The notes under the pieces: generated by a model
Database searches by the model: none
What the model saw: the letters and a program-made list of their open reading frames with translations, nothing else
Told to the model about the DNA's origin: nothing
Origin: Candidatus Lumbricidiphila eiseniae
Lineage (GTDB): Bacteria > Actinomycetota > Actinomycetes > Actinomycetales > Microbacteriaceae
Reading direction: 5' to 3'
Assembly: GCA_002529645.1 (NCBI GenBank)
Contig: NAEP01000042.1
Location: 1 to 64,000, forward strand
DNA length: 64,000 bases
In this document: piece by piece, positions 47,026 through 56,285 of the stretch
Layout of the letters: every line of letters starts with the position of its first letter
Position numbering within the stretch: the stretch's first letter is position 1
Position numbers and translations under genes: made by a program

Positions 47026-49602
47026 ATGGCTGTCTCGAAACGAAGTGTCGGTGGCGTCGGATCCGGGGTGTTGGGTTTCCTCGGCCTTAGCGCGCTCACC
47101 GGTGTCCTGATCACAACCGCGTTGACTCCCGCTCTGGCTGTCACCGGGCTCGCTGCCAACAACGGAATCGCACTCTTCGAGAACCTTCCCGGGTACCTCA
47201 ACATCAGCGCACTCTCCGCAAAATCAGATATCTACGCAACCCGCAGTGATGGTTCGGTTGCGCATCTCGCCTCGTTTTTTGACGAAGACCGCCAGGAGGT
47301 GGGGTGGGATGCGATCAGCCAGTTCGCTAAGGATGCTGCGGTGGCCGCTGAAGATCCCCGCTTCTACTCGCACGGCGGAGTTGACCTGCAGGGCTCGCTG
47401 CGTGGAGCGGTGATAACGGCCCTGGGCGGAAAAAGGCAGGGGGGGTCATCCATTACTCAGCAGTACGTGAAGAACGTGCTCATTAACAATGGTGTGAACG
47501 CCGCGACAACACCGAAAGCCAAGGAGGCCGCGTACGAAGCGGCAAGCGAACCCACAGCGGCTCGCAAACTGAAAGAAATGCGCTACGCAATTTCCCTGGA
47601 AAAAAAATACTCAAAGAACCAAATACTCACCGGCTACCTGAATATTGCCGGCTTTGGCGGGCGAGTGTACGGCATTGAATCAGCCGCGGAATACTACTAC
47701 GGTGTCCCGGCAAAAGATCTCACGCTGCCCGAAGCTGCAAGTTTGCTGGCGATCATCAACGAGCCAGACCGATTCCGACTCGACAAGCCGAACGACAAGA
47801 CCAATGGAGCGCAAACGGTGAATGCTGCGGGAGTGGTGACACCGTACGCCGACACCAAAGGGCGACGCGATTACATCCTCAAAGAAATGTTGCAGTACAA
47901 GAAGATCACACAGCAGCAGCATGATGACGCCGTGAACACTCCGATTGCACCGAAAATCACTCCACCGAGCACCGGATGTCAGACCGCGGCGGGCAGCGCT
48001 TACTTCTGTGACTACGTGTCGTGGGTCATCCGAAACCAGTACGATGACCTGGCAACAACTGACGTTAACGAGGGCACCCAGCTTCTACAGACAGGCGGCC
48101 TGCAGATATACACCACGCTCGACCTCGACCTGCAAAACCGCTCCGAAACTGCCATTGCAAAGAACGTGCCGTTTAGCAGTCCGCAGCTCAATATCGGATC
48201 GGTGTCTGTGAGCGTGCAGCCGGGCACCGGGCGTATCCTTGCGATGGCACAGAACAAGAACTACTCCAATGACCCGGAGCAGATTGCGCAGAGCCCAGAC
48301 TACTCAGCGATTAACCTCAGCAGTGACTTTTCCTACGGTGGTTCGGGCGGCATGCAGCCGGGATCCACATTCAAGGTGTTTACACTCGCCGAATGGCTCA
48401 ACGAGGGACACTCGCTCAATGAGACCTTCAACGGTTCGCGGCGCGATTTCACAAGGTTCAAAGACTCGTGCAATGCCAGCGGTGGTGCCTCCGACGGCAC
48501 CTGGAATGGCCACTATAACCCGCTGAACGACGACCAAACCCAGGCAAACACGGCTCTTGCCGCGACGAAATATTCGGTCAATAGCGCATTCGTGTCCATG
48601 GCCCAGCAGCTTGACCTGTGCAAGATCAGGCAGACCGCAGCGGCATTTAACGTTCGCCATGCCGATGGCACAGAACTACAGTTACCACCCGCTGCGGTAC
48701 TGGGCACCGAATACGTCTCACCGCTCACCATGGCGACGGCCTTTGCGGGCATTGCGAACAAAGGCCTGTTCTGCACACCGATCGCGATCGACAAGATCAT
48801 GAAAGCGGATGGCAGTGAGGTTACACCGCCCGCGTCGAAGTGCTCACAGGCGGTCAGCGAGGACGTGGCAGCTGCGATGACATATGCCCTGCAGCAGACG
48901 TTCAACGGCGGGACAGCGAGCGCATCCAACACCGGAACCGGCATCCCACACATTGGAAAGACCGGAACGACAGACAGCGCTGTGAGCACCTGGATGGATG
49001 GTGCCAGCACAAAGGTGGCGACCGTGGTGTGGGTCGGCAACATATCGGGCAGCGTAAACCTTCGAAATACCTACTTTGCCGGCAGGCAGCAGGCGGCAGT
49101 CGTTCGACATCAGATCTGGAAAGATGTCATGACTCTGGCCGACCAAAAGTACGGTGGTGATAAATTTGCGACGCCAAGTTCCACCACGCTGCGACAGGTC
49201 CTCGTTCCCATTCCGGATGTCACCGGGCTCACGCCCGACGCCGCTAAAAAGACGATCGAAGACGCCGGATTCGTGTACGCTGACGGCGGTCAACGTGATT
49301 CAAACCTTCCACTTGGACAGGTCGCAGGCACTGAACCCGACGGTCAAGCTGGCCGTGGATCAACCGTTCAGGTCTTCACAAGCAACGGTCTGCAGATTCA
49401 GGTTCCGACCGTTCTCGGATTCAATCAGGCCCAAGCCAATAGCCTGCTCCGGACGGTTGGTTTTAGCAATATCGCGGTGCAGAAGACCGCCGTCAGTGAC
49501 TCGACAAAAATCGGACTCGTGGTGACTCAGTCTCCGAGCGCGGGCAGCTACGCCAAGAGAACCGACCTCATCCAAATCGCGATTGGCATTGCCCCCCAGT
49601 AA
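47026..49602 (+). CDS. Bifunctional class A penicillin-binding protein with PASTA domains
   Basis: 858 residues from ATG 47026 (earlier start of the track reads into the divergent gene). TM near 20-45, glycosyltransferase domain with EDPRFYSHGGVDLQGSLRGA and GGSSITQQYVKN, transpeptidase with PGSTFKVFTLAEW (SxxK), SVNSAF (SxN) and GKTGTTD (KTG). Two C-terminal PASTA repeats (IPDVTGLTPDAAKKTIEDAG; VPTVLGFNQAQANSLLRTVG). Polymerises and cross-links peptidoglycan. Confidence 0.93.
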   Translation: MAVSKRSVGGVGSGVLGFLGLSALTGVLITTALTPALAVTGLAANNGIALFENLPGYLNISALSAKSDIYATRSDGSVAHLASFFDEDRQEVGWDAISQFAKDAAVAAEDPRFYSHGGVDLQGSLRGAVITALGGKRQGGSSITQQYVKNVLINNGVNAATTPKAKEAAYEAASEPTAARKLKEMRYAISLEKKYSKNQILTGYLNIAGFGGRVYGIESAAEYYYGVPAKDLTLPEAASLLAIINEPDRFRLDKPNDKTNGAQTVNAAGVVTPYADTKGRRDYILKEMLQYKKITQQQHDDAVNTPIAPKITPPSTGCQTAAGSAYFCDYVSWVIRNQYDDLATTDVNEGTQLLQTGGLQIYTTLDLDLQNRSETAIAKNVPFSSPQLNIGSVSVSVQPGTGRILAMAQNKNYSNDPEQIAQSPDYSAINLSSDFSYGGSGGMQPGSTFKVFTLAEWLNEGHSLNETFNGSRRDFTRFKDSCNASGGASDGTWNGHYNPLNDDQTQANTALAATKYSVNSAFVSMAQQLDLCKIRQTAAAFNVRHADGTELQLPPAAVLGTEYVSPLTMATAFAGIANKGLFCTPIAIDKIMKADGSEVTPPASKCSQAVSEDVAAAMTYALQQTFNGGTASASNTGTGIPHIGKTGTTDSAVSTWMDGASTKVATVVWVGNISGSVNLRNTYFAGRQQAAVVRHQIWKDVMTLADQKYGGDKFATPSSTTLRQVLVPIPDVTGLTPDAAKKTIEDAGFVYADGGQRDSNLPLGQVAGTEPDGQAGRGSTVQVFTSNGLQIQVPTVLGFNQAQANSLLRTVGFSNIAVQKTAVSDSTKIGLVVTQSPSAGSYAKRTDLIQIAIGIAPQ

Positions 49603-49627
49603 CGGTGCCACGCCAGGAAGGTAGCGT

Positions 49628-50614
49628 GTGGTGAGAAATAACCGAAACCGCAAGACACTCCAAACCCTGCTGACACTGGCGGTGGCTGGTGTCAGCGGTG
49701 TGGTCGCGTGGGCAACGCTCGTGGAACGCACCCGCTGGATGCTCCGCGAGGTGTCGCTACCGGTGCTACCCGGCCCAGCGGCGCCACTGCGGGTGCTTCA
49801 CCTCTCGGATCTGCACATGGCACCCTGGCAACGCTCCAAGCAGGAGTGGCTGCGACAACTGGCTGTGCTCACCCCCGATCTCGTTATCAATACCGGCGAT
49901 AACCTCGGGCACCCGCACGGCGTGATCGGACTGCGACGAGCGCTGGAACCATTCGCCGGAGTGCCGGGAGTGTTTGTCAACGGCTCAAACGATTACTTTG
50001 CCCCGGTCCCGAAAAATCCGCTGGGCTACTTTGCCGCCCCCTCGAAATTGGTGCGAAACACGCCCCGACTCGACACTGATGAATTGGTGGGGTTTTTTGG
50101 TGAGCTCGGCTGGATTAACCTCAACAATTCGGCCGCCACGCTCGAGCTGCGCGGCACCGAGGTGGAATTATTCGGGGTGGATGACCCGCACAAAGACTAT
50201 GACCGACTCGATCTCATGGCAACGGCACTCGATGATCTGCGCGCTGATGATCCACACGGCGACGATGCCTGGCCGCACGAAGCAGAGGCGCTACACAGAC
50301 CCCAACCGGCCATCAGTATCGGCGTGGCACACGCTCCCTACCAGCGGATTCTCAACAGCTTCATCACCTACGGCGCCGAATTGATCTTTGCCGGTCACAC
50401 GCACGGCGGTCAGATCTGCCTGCCCGGTGTCGGTGCGCTGGTGACAAACTGTGACATTCCGCGATCACAGGCGAAGGGCGTATCGCTGTGGCACCACGGG
50501 CCCAACACGGCATGGCTCAGTGTCTCTGCGGGACTGGGGACATCCATCTATGCACCCGCGCGATTTGCCTGCCGGCCGGAGGCATCCCTTGTGACCCTTG
50601 TTCCCACTGAATGA
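49628..50614 (+). CDS. Membrane-anchored metallophosphoesterase
   Basis: 328 residues, GTG start after AGGAAGG. N-terminal TM (TLLTLAVAGVSGVVAWATLV), then the calcineurin-like fold: LRVLHLSDLHMAP (DxH), VINTGDNLGHP (GDN), FVNGSNDYF (GNxE/D-type), and FAGHTHGGQICLPG (GHxH). All metal ligands are visible. YkuE/YaeI-like phosphodiesterase, perhaps on envelope precursors. Follows the PBP gene by 25 bases. Confidence 0.88.
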   Translation: MVRNNRNRKTLQTLLTLAVAGVSGVVAWATLVERTRWMLREVSLPVLPGPAAPLRVLHLSDLHMAPWQRSKQEWLRQLAVLTPDLVINTGDNLGHPHGVIGLRRALEPFAGVPGVFVNGSNDYFAPVPKNPLGYFAAPSKLVRNTPRLDTDELVGFFGELGWINLNNSAATLELRGTEVELFGVDDPHKDYDRLDLMATALDDLRADDPHGDDAWPHEAEALHRPQPAISIGVAHAPYQRILNSFITYGAELIFAGHTHGGQICLPGVGALVTNCDIPRSQAKGVSLWHHGPNTAWLSVSAGLGTSIYAPARFACRPEASLVTLVPTE

Positions 50615-50695
50615 TCCTCAGCGCAACGGGATCCGGTCGGGGAGCGTTGCCCACTGCACGATCCGCGTGCCGACCGGTATCCCCCGCCATCCACC

Positions 50696-50784
50696 CAGCA
50701 CCCTCGGTGCGCGAAGAGAGGTGTCGGCAGCAGCGGGTATCACATGCCAACCCGGACAACACCCTCGGTGCGCGAAGACGGGTG
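50696..50784. repeat. 28-bp direct repeat pair with 33-bp spacer (locus L)
   Basis: Copies 50696-50723 and 50757-50784 differ at three bases; 33-base spacer, period 61. The second copy has the perfect inverted repeat CACCC / GGGTG. Lies between the phosphoesterase gene and tRNA-Pro. Confidence 0.88.
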
Positions 50785-50824
50785 AATCGTCGGCTATCCT
50801 GTCATAAGGCCCGCACGGGCGAGC

Positions 50825-50898
50825 CGGGGTGTGGCGCAGCTTGGTAGCGCGCGTCGTTCGGGACGACGAGGCCGCAGGTTCAAATCCTGTCACCCCGA
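50825..50898 (+). tRNA. tRNA-Pro (CGG)
   Basis: Acceptor CGGGGTG pairs with CACCCCG, followed by discriminator A; D-arm with TTGGTAG; anticodon stem GTCGT/ACGAC around the loop TCGGG giving anticodon CGG; T-arm GCAGG TTCAAAT CCTGT. CCA is not encoded. Full cloverleaf of 74 bases. Confidence 0.93.
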
Positions 50899-50921
50899 CG
50901 CTGTGGGCTCTGACGGCTGAA

Positions 50922-50957
50922 AGCGGGCGCCCCAGGCCGCGGCGTCGAGCGCCCGCT
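50922..50957. terminator. Hairpin between tRNA-Pro and ugd
   Basis: AGCGGGCGC (50922-50930) pairs perfectly with GCGCCCGCT (50949-50957) around an 18-base loop, between the tRNA and the 3' end of ugd on the other strand. Probably terminates both. GGGCGCCCCAGGCCG from the ugd end is also repeated here with a 35-base shift. Confidence 0.55.
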
Positions 50958-52257
50958 ACGGGCGCCCCAGGCCGTGATACTCCCACCCCGCTGCGCGCCA
51001 CACGAGCGGATCAAACACATTGCGACCATCAATGATCCGAGGGTCGGCAACCAACTCCGCCGTCAGCACCGGATCCAGTGCGCGAAATGCCTCCCACTCG
51101 GTCAGCAAAACAACAAGCTGCGCCTGATCGAGCGCGTCCCGGATTGAGCTCACATAGGTCAACTGCGGATGCCGCGACCGGGCATTCTCGATTCCCTCCG
51201 GGTCGGTCGCCACCACCTCTGCCCCCAGTCCGTGCAGTTGCACCGCAACGTCGAGCGCGGGCGAATCGCGCACATCGTCGGAGTGTGGCTTGAAACTCAA
51301 CCCCAGCACCGCAATTCGGGCTCGGTAAACCGAGCCCCCCAGTATCCGGGTCGCAAGATCCACGACGCGCTGCCGCTGCCGCAGATTAATGGTGTCAACC
51401 TCGCGAAGGAACGCGAGTGACTCACCCCGACCAAGCTCCTCCGCACGGGCTGCAAAAGCGCGGATATCCTTGGGTAAACATCCACCACCAAACCCAGCAC
51501 CCGCGTTGAGGAAGCCGCGGCCTATCCGGGAATCATGTCCGAGGACATCGGCGAGCACCGTCACGTCGGCACCCACCACGTCCGCGATCTCCGACATCGC
51601 GTTAATGAAGCTAATCTTGGTCGCGAGGAAGGCGTTTGCCGCCACCTTGACCAGTTCCGCGGTTGCATAGTCGGTGACAATGCGCGGGACGCCCGCCGCA
51701 ATCGCCCGCGCGTAGACGTGGTCGAGTGTGCCCGCGCTGCGGGCATCCGCAACACCGTACACAATCCGGTCGGGCTCCAGCGTGTCTTGCACCGCGAGGC
51801 CCTCCCGAAGAAACTCGGGATTCCATGCGAGGCTCGCGTGCGGAGCATCCCGTGCTAACCATTCGGCAAGCCGCGCCGCCGTTCCCACCGGGACGGTGCT
51901 CTTGCCGACCACGAGCGCACCCGGAGCCAAGTGGGGTAGCAGCGCTTCAAACGCACCGTCAACGTAGCTCAGATCGGCAGCGGTGCTCTCAGCCGACTGT
52001 GGGGTACCAACCGCGAGGAAGTGCACCTCAGCCTCCGCGGCATCTGCCACAGAGGTGCTAAAACGCAGACGACCCGTCGCAAGCATCGAGGTCAGGATAT
52101 CTCCGAGCCCCGGCTCGAAAAACGGTGCCGTACCGGCCGTGAGCAGCCTAATCCGACGCTCATCAGTGTCGATTCCCCTCACCTCATGCCCGAGTTGCGC
52201 CATCGCGGCGGCGTGGACCGCACCGAGATACCCGCAGCCAATCACTGATATTCGCAC
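50956..52257 (-). CDS. ugd: UDP-glucose 6-dehydrogenase
   Basis: 433 residues from GTG 52257 with GGAGG seven bases upstream. N-terminal NAD site VRISVIGCGYLGAVHAAAMA, substrate helix LVVGKSTVPVGTA, PEFLREGLAV, catalytic Cys in GAGFGGGCLPKD, and FKPHSDDVRDSPALDVAVQL. Oxidises UDP-glucose to UDP-glucuronate for surface polymers. Confidence 0.95.
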   Translation of the reverse strand: MRISVIGCGYLGAVHAAAMAQLGHEVRGIDTDERRIRLLTAGTAPFFEPGLGDILTSMLATGRLRFSTSVADAAEAEVHFLAVGTPQSAESTAADLSYVDGAFEALLPHLAPGALVVGKSTVPVGTAARLAEWLARDAPHASLAWNPEFLREGLAVQDTLEPDRIVYGVADARSAGTLDHVYARAIAAGVPRIVTDYATAELVKVAANAFLATKISFINAMSEIADVVGADVTVLADVLGHDSRIGRGFLNAGAGFGGGCLPKDIRAFAARAEELGRGESLAFLREVDTINLRQRQRVVDLATRILGGSVYRARIAVLGLSFKPHSDDVRDSPALDVAVQLHGLGAEVVATDPEGIENARSRHPQLTYVSSIRDALDQAQLVVLLTEWEAFRALDPVLTAELVADPRIIDGRNVFDPLVWRAAGWEYHGLGRP

Positions 52258-52390
52258 GAAAGAACCTCCAATGGGCACACCCTAGCGGGTGAAGGAAAAC
52301 AGCGTGTGGCAGGAGGTACCAGTGTGTGGTGGCACACCGCACACTAAGCACCTGGTCAGGGGTTTTGTGGCAACAGGTCCCCCGCCACGG

Positions 52391-52418
52391 CCGCACCCAG
52401 TCGTGCCACCGGGTGCGG
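52391..52418 (-). terminator. Terminator-like hairpin after tdk
   Basis: CCGCACCC (52391-52398) and GGGTGCGG (52411-52418) form a perfect eight-base stem around 12 bases, 27 bases beyond the tdk stop on the minus strand. Its total length is 28 bases and it is not duplicated. Confidence 0.5.
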
Positions 52419-52444
52419 TGCCGACTTCGTTGACAGGCCTCGCA

Positions 52445-53050
52445 TCACGGCTGCAACACCCCACCGCTTTCGGCCAGGTAACAGGCACCGCAGAGTGCTT
52501 CGTATCCGACACTGTCCCCGTCAATAGCCACCTGTCCGCCATCAAAGACAAACACGCCCTCATTCGTGCGGCCGTTGAAGATGGCTTTGCGACCGCATCG
52601 GCAAATTGTCTTGAGTTCTTCTAGGCTGTGCGCAATCTCGAGCAGCCGCCGACTCCCGGGAAAGGCTACCGTTTGAAAATCCGTACGAATCCCATATGCC
52701 AAAACTGGAATATTTTGATCGAGGGCGATCCGAAGCAGGTCATCAACCTGATGTGAACCGAGAAACTGTGCTTCGTCTACAAGCAGGGAACTGACCGGAC
52801 GATCGTCGTGGGGTTTGTGCGCCTGAAACATTGCGAAGGCAGTGATCACGCTCTGTTCTGGGCTAATCGTGAAATCGACCGGTCGGGATGTCCCGAGTCG
52901 CGACACCACCAGCTGATCACCCTTGGTGTCCACCGTGGGTTTGACCACCGCCACCCGATGGCCGCGCTCCTCATAGTTGAATGCGGCCTGTAACAGGGCC
53001 GTGGACTTGCCCGAGTTCATCGCACCATAGCGAAAATACAGCTTTGCCAT
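52445..53050 (-). CDS. tdk: Thymidine kinase (type II)
   Basis: 201 residues. P-loop RYGAMNSGKSTALLQ, Walker B-type VDEAQFL, zinc Cys pairs CRCGRKA and CGACY, and lasso FQTVAFPGSRRLLEIA. Phosphorylates thymidine in salvage. ATG overlaps the mqo stop (TGATG), so the two genes are coupled. Confidence 0.94.
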   Translation of the reverse strand: MAKLYFRYGAMNSGKSTALLQAAFNYEERGHRVAVVKPTVDTKGDQLVVSRLGTSRPVDFTISPEQSVITAFAMFQAHKPHDDRPVSSLLVDEAQFLGSHQVDDLLRIALDQNIPVLAYGIRTDFQTVAFPGSRRLLEIAHSLEELKTICRCGRKAIFNGRTNEGVFVFDGGQVAIDGDSVGYEALCGACYLAESGGVLQP

Positions 53051-54528
53051 CAGCCAGAAATTCCCAACACCTTCGCCGTGCGGGCGAGCGATGCTGCAGC
53101 AACCCCGGGATCATCCGACAGCCGCGTCCCGTAACTCGGAATCATCGAACGTAACACACTCGACCAGTTCTCCATTCGGTCCGGGAAACACCGTGCCAGC
53201 ACGTCGAGCATGATCGGTACCGCCGTCGACGCCCCGGGCGACGCCCCGAGCAGGCCCGCAATTGTGCCCTGCCCACCCGTAATCACCTCGGTGCCAAACT
53301 GCAAAACTCCGCCTCGGTCGGGATCGTGTTTCATGACCTGCACCCGCTGACCGGCTGAGATAAGCTCCCAGTCCTGGCTCTGCGCCGCGGGCATAAACTC
53401 ACGCAGGGCCGCGATCTGCGCTGAACGCGATGCAAACACTTCCCCCCATAAATACTTCACGAGCGGGATGTTTCGAACCCCCACCTGCAGCATCGTGCCG
53501 ATGTTGTGGAATCGAACCGAAAACGGCAGGTCACACCACGTGCTGTTCTTGAGAAACTTCGGTGTGAAGCCGGCGTACGGGCCAAACAGCAGCGCCGCCT
53601 GGCCGCCAACAACCCTCGTGTCAAAGTGCGGCACCGACATTGGCGGAGCCCCGACCGCAGCCTTGCCGTACACTTTCGCGCGGTGCGCGGCAACCAGCTT
53701 CGAGTTGCTCGTGCGCAGAAATTTACCGGAGATGGGGAAGCCACCGAAACCACGAATCTCAGGAATTCCCGAGTGCTGCAGCAGCGCCAACGCCCCACCA
53801 CCCGCGCCAACAAAAACAAACCGTGCGCGCACGCGCACGGGAGTGCGGCCCACAGTGTGCTGCAGCTTGAGGTGCCACGAGCCATCCGTCTGCCGTTTCA
53901 AGCCGACGACCCGATGGTTGGTGTGGATCGTCGCACCCCGGCTCGACATATCCCGAAACAACAACCGGGTCAACGACCCAAAATCAACGTCCGTGCCCGC
54001 CGCCACACGGGTGGCTGCAACCAGCTCACGAGGATTCCGCTTCGCCATGAGCAACGGTGCCCACTCGGCAATCTGCGCGGGATCCTCCGAGTACTGCATC
54101 CCGGCGAAAAGCGGCTCATCCGCGAGCACCGCAAACCGCTTCCGCAGGTATTCAATGTTGGCTTCACCGGTCACAAAGCTCATGTGCGGAGTTTGGTTAA
54201 TGAAGGATGACGGTTCCGGCAGTTCCCCGGCCGAGACAAGGTGTGCCCAGTACTGCAGGCTCACCTGGAACTGCTCGTTGATTGCCACCGCTTTGTCGGC
54301 ACTGACGGTGCCATCCGGATTTTCTGGCATGTAGTTGAGTTCGCACAGCGCCGCGTGCCCGGTGCCCGCGTTATTCCAGGCGCTGGACGATTCCTGCGCC
54401 ACCTCACCCAGCCGCTCATAGACGCGGATGCGCCACGACGGCTCCAGTCGGGAAAGAAGGGAACCGAGGGTCGCGCTCATAATGCCGCCACCGACGAGCG
54501 CGACGTCAACCGTTTCTACTGCCGTCAC
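53050..54528 (-). CDS. mqo: Malate:quinone oxidoreductase
   Basis: 492 residues, GTG start. FAD-binding N-terminus VDVALVGGGIMSATLGSLLS, then ESSSAWNNAGTGHAALCELN, TPHMSFVTGE, and FVFVGAGGGALALLQHSGIP; C-terminal GGQGTIAGLLGASPGASTAV and SYGTRL. Peripheral membrane enzyme that oxidises malate to oxaloacetate and reduces quinone. Confidence 0.95.
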   Translation of the reverse strand: MTAVETVDVALVGGGIMSATLGSLLSRLEPSWRIRVYERLGEVAQESSSAWNNAGTGHAALCELNYMPENPDGTVSADKAVAINEQFQVSLQYWAHLVSAGELPEPSSFINQTPHMSFVTGEANIEYLRKRFAVLADEPLFAGMQYSEDPAQIAEWAPLLMAKRNPRELVAATRVAAGTDVDFGSLTRLLFRDMSSRGATIHTNHRVVGLKRQTDGSWHLKLQHTVGRTPVRVRARFVFVGAGGGALALLQHSGIPEIRGFGGFPISGKFLRTSNSKLVAAHRAKVYGKAAVGAPPMSVPHFDTRVVGGQAALLFGPYAGFTPKFLKNSTWCDLPFSVRFHNIGTMLQVGVRNIPLVKYLWGEVFASRSAQIAALREFMPAAQSQDWELISAGQRVQVMKHDPDRGGVLQFGTEVITGGQGTIAGLLGASPGASTAVPIMLDVLARCFPDRMENWSSVLRSMIPSYGTRLSDDPGVAAASLARTAKVLGISG

Positions 54529-54611
54529 GATCCCAGTTTAGGGTCTGTCATTGCTCGACCGTCACGGTGTGATCCTCGGGCGGAGCGGCCCGGTGTCGCG
54601 CACCGCCCAGA

Positions 54612-55232
54612 TCACGCGGATCGTGACCCCATGACCGCAGCCAACGCCGACAGCTGGGCAGGATCCTCCAGCGCCGATCCCACGGCGACCGAGCGCACGC
54701 CCGCAGCGAGAAACTCTCCAGCGTTCTGAGAACTCATGCCGCCCGTTGCGACAAACCGCGCCTGCGGAAACGGTCCAGCCATCGCACCAAACCAGCCAGT
54801 ACCCAGCAGCGAAGCGGGAAAAGCCTTCAGCCAGCGCAACCCAAGCGCCACTGCGGCCTGCACTTCACTCGCCGTCGCAACGCCCGGCAACGGGGGCAGT
54901 CCTGCCGCAACCGAGGCACGGCACACCTCAGCATCGAATCCAGGACTCACCGTGAAAGCAGCACCAGCGGATGCCGCGAGTTCAACGTCACGAGTCGTGA
55001 CCACGGTTCCCGCGCCGACCACCTTTCCTCGCTCTCGACCAGCGGACACTACCGCCGCAAGCGCCTCAATGTCCGTCGGGCTCTGGATGGGAAGCTCCAC
55101 CACGGAGATCCCGAGATCCCACGCCGTTGCCGACAGCTCCAGGCTCCGCTCAACGCCCATGCCCCGGAAGATCGCCATGAGCGGCTGATCGGCAAAGATC
55201 GCCTCAAACTCATCATTGCTCACGTGTGTCAT
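54612..55232 (-). CDS. eda: 2-keto-3-deoxy-6-phosphogluconate aldolase family enzyme
   Basis: 206 residues from ATG 55232. TIM-barrel class I aldolase: LMAIFRGMGVERS, VVELPIQSPTDIEAL, VGAGTVVTTRDVELA, VSPGFDAEV, Schiff-base Lys in RWLKAFPASLLG, and FVATGGMSSQNAGEFL. Cleaves KDPG (or the galactonate analogue). Runs with the adjacent kinase, so the pair would take 2-keto-3-deoxy sugar acids to pyruvate and glyceraldehyde 3-phosphate. Confidence 0.88.
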   Translation of the reverse strand: MTHVSNDEFEAIFADQPLMAIFRGMGVERSLELSATAWDLGISVVELPIQSPTDIEALAAVVSAGRERGKVVGAGTVVTTRDVELAASAGAAFTVSPGFDAEVCRASVAAGLPPLPGVATASEVQAAVALGLRWLKAFPASLLGTGWFGAMAGPFPQARFVATGGMSSQNAGEFLAAGVRSVAVGSALEDPAQLSALAAVMGSRSA

Positions 55233-55289
55233 GTCCGTGCCTTTCTTGCTGCGCATTCTGGGCGGCATAGGTTTTGTTTTCAACATGTG

Positions 55290-56246
55290 TTATTGCGCAC
55301 GTGTCGTCCGTGAGCGCTCGTGTCGGGTTGTGTGCTTGTCGGGCACATCCCCCATTGTCTGCAGGCTCAGTGCGGCACGTTCGTGTCCGCCCCGCAGTCG
55401 AGCGTGGGCGTCGAGGCCCGCGAGCAGGGCGGCCAGGTATCCGGCCGCGTAGGCATCACCAGCCCCCACCTCTTCCACCACCTCCACCCGCATTGATGCA
55501 ACGAAGGTCTGCACGTCACAACCATTCTCTCCGCGTGCGAATTCAGTGGCGCCGACCGCACCATCCTTGACGATGAGATAGCTGGGCGAGGCCAGCAGAT
55601 CCCTGACTTCCTGCGCGGTCGATATTCCCCACAGGCGAGCCGCCTCGTCACGACCAACAAAAACAATATCTGCCTGATCGGCCAGCGTTCGCAAGCGCGA
55701 TGCCGCGACATCCGCCGCCCACAGCGCGGCCCGGTGATTGACATCAAAACTCACGAGAGTGGATGCCCCGCCCACCCGATCCATGACGGCGTCGATCATC
55801 TCGCTACAGGTTGGCGACAGCACGGGGGTGATCCCGCTCACGTGGATGAGTCGTGCCTCGCGCAGCGGTAGACGGGTGAGAAAAGTCGATGACATTCGGG
55901 ATGCAGCCGAGTTTGCGCGGTAGTAGTGCACCCCAGTTCCCGGATTTTTTACGTACATTCCGGTGGGAAAACTCGCGTCAACCTCGACCCAGCGTGTGTC
56001 GACGCCGCGCTCGGTGAGCTGACGCACAAGTCTTCGGCCCAGGGGGTCATCCCCCACGCGTCCTGCCCACGCGACAGCCACACCAAGTGCGGCCAGATGA
56101 CACGCAACGTTCGATTCCGCACCACCGATACCGAGTCGAAACTCTACCGCCGACTCGACCGGTTCGAACCGTGCCGGATGCACGAGGATCATCGTTTCGC
56201 CGAGCGTCACAACACGGGGCATCGACACAGGGGGCACGTCCCTCAT
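55290..56246 (-). CDS. kdgK: PfkB-family sugar kinase, probable 2-keto-3-deoxygluconate kinase
   Basis: About 318 residues from ATG 56246 (starts 30 bases up or 24 bases down are possible). RVVTLGETMILVHP, FRLGIGGAESNVACHLAALG, VAWAGRVGDDPLGRRLV and the anion-hole/catalytic VEEVGAGDAYAAGYLAALL are PfkB motifs. Substrate is inferred from the neighbouring KDPG aldolase. Confidence 0.85.
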   Translation of the reverse strand: MRDVPPVSMPRVVTLGETMILVHPARFEPVESAVEFRLGIGGAESNVACHLAALGVAVAWAGRVGDDPLGRRLVRQLTERGVDTRWVEVDASFPTGMYVKNPGTGVHYYRANSAASRMSSTFLTRLPLREARLIHVSGITPVLSPTCSEMIDAVMDRVGGASTLVSFDVNHRAALWAADVAASRLRTLADQADIVFVGRDEAARLWGISTAQEVRDLLASPSYLIVKDGAVGATEFARGENGCDVQTFVASMRVEVVEEVGAGDAYAAGYLAALLAGLDAHARLRGGHERAALSLQTMGDVPDKHTTRHERSRTTRAQ

Positions 56247-56285
56247 GTTACGACGTGGGACGCGCTCCGCTTGCATCGACGGTGG

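Noticed and set aside
292-50784. Ordinary 61-bp tandem duplications as the cause of the repeat pairs
   Set aside because: A tandem duplication would give 61 matching bases. Here only about 28 match, and the 33 between are unrelated to either flank, even at loci with perfect repeats.
292-50784. A dispersed repeat family of MIRU or REP type
   Set aside because: Repeat sequences differ at every locus; only length, spacing and symmetry are shared.
50925-50975. GGGCGCCCCAGGCCG repeated near the ugd 3' end as a fourteenth locus
   Set aside because: Only 15 bases match and the shift is 35, not about 61; part of a terminator hairpin.
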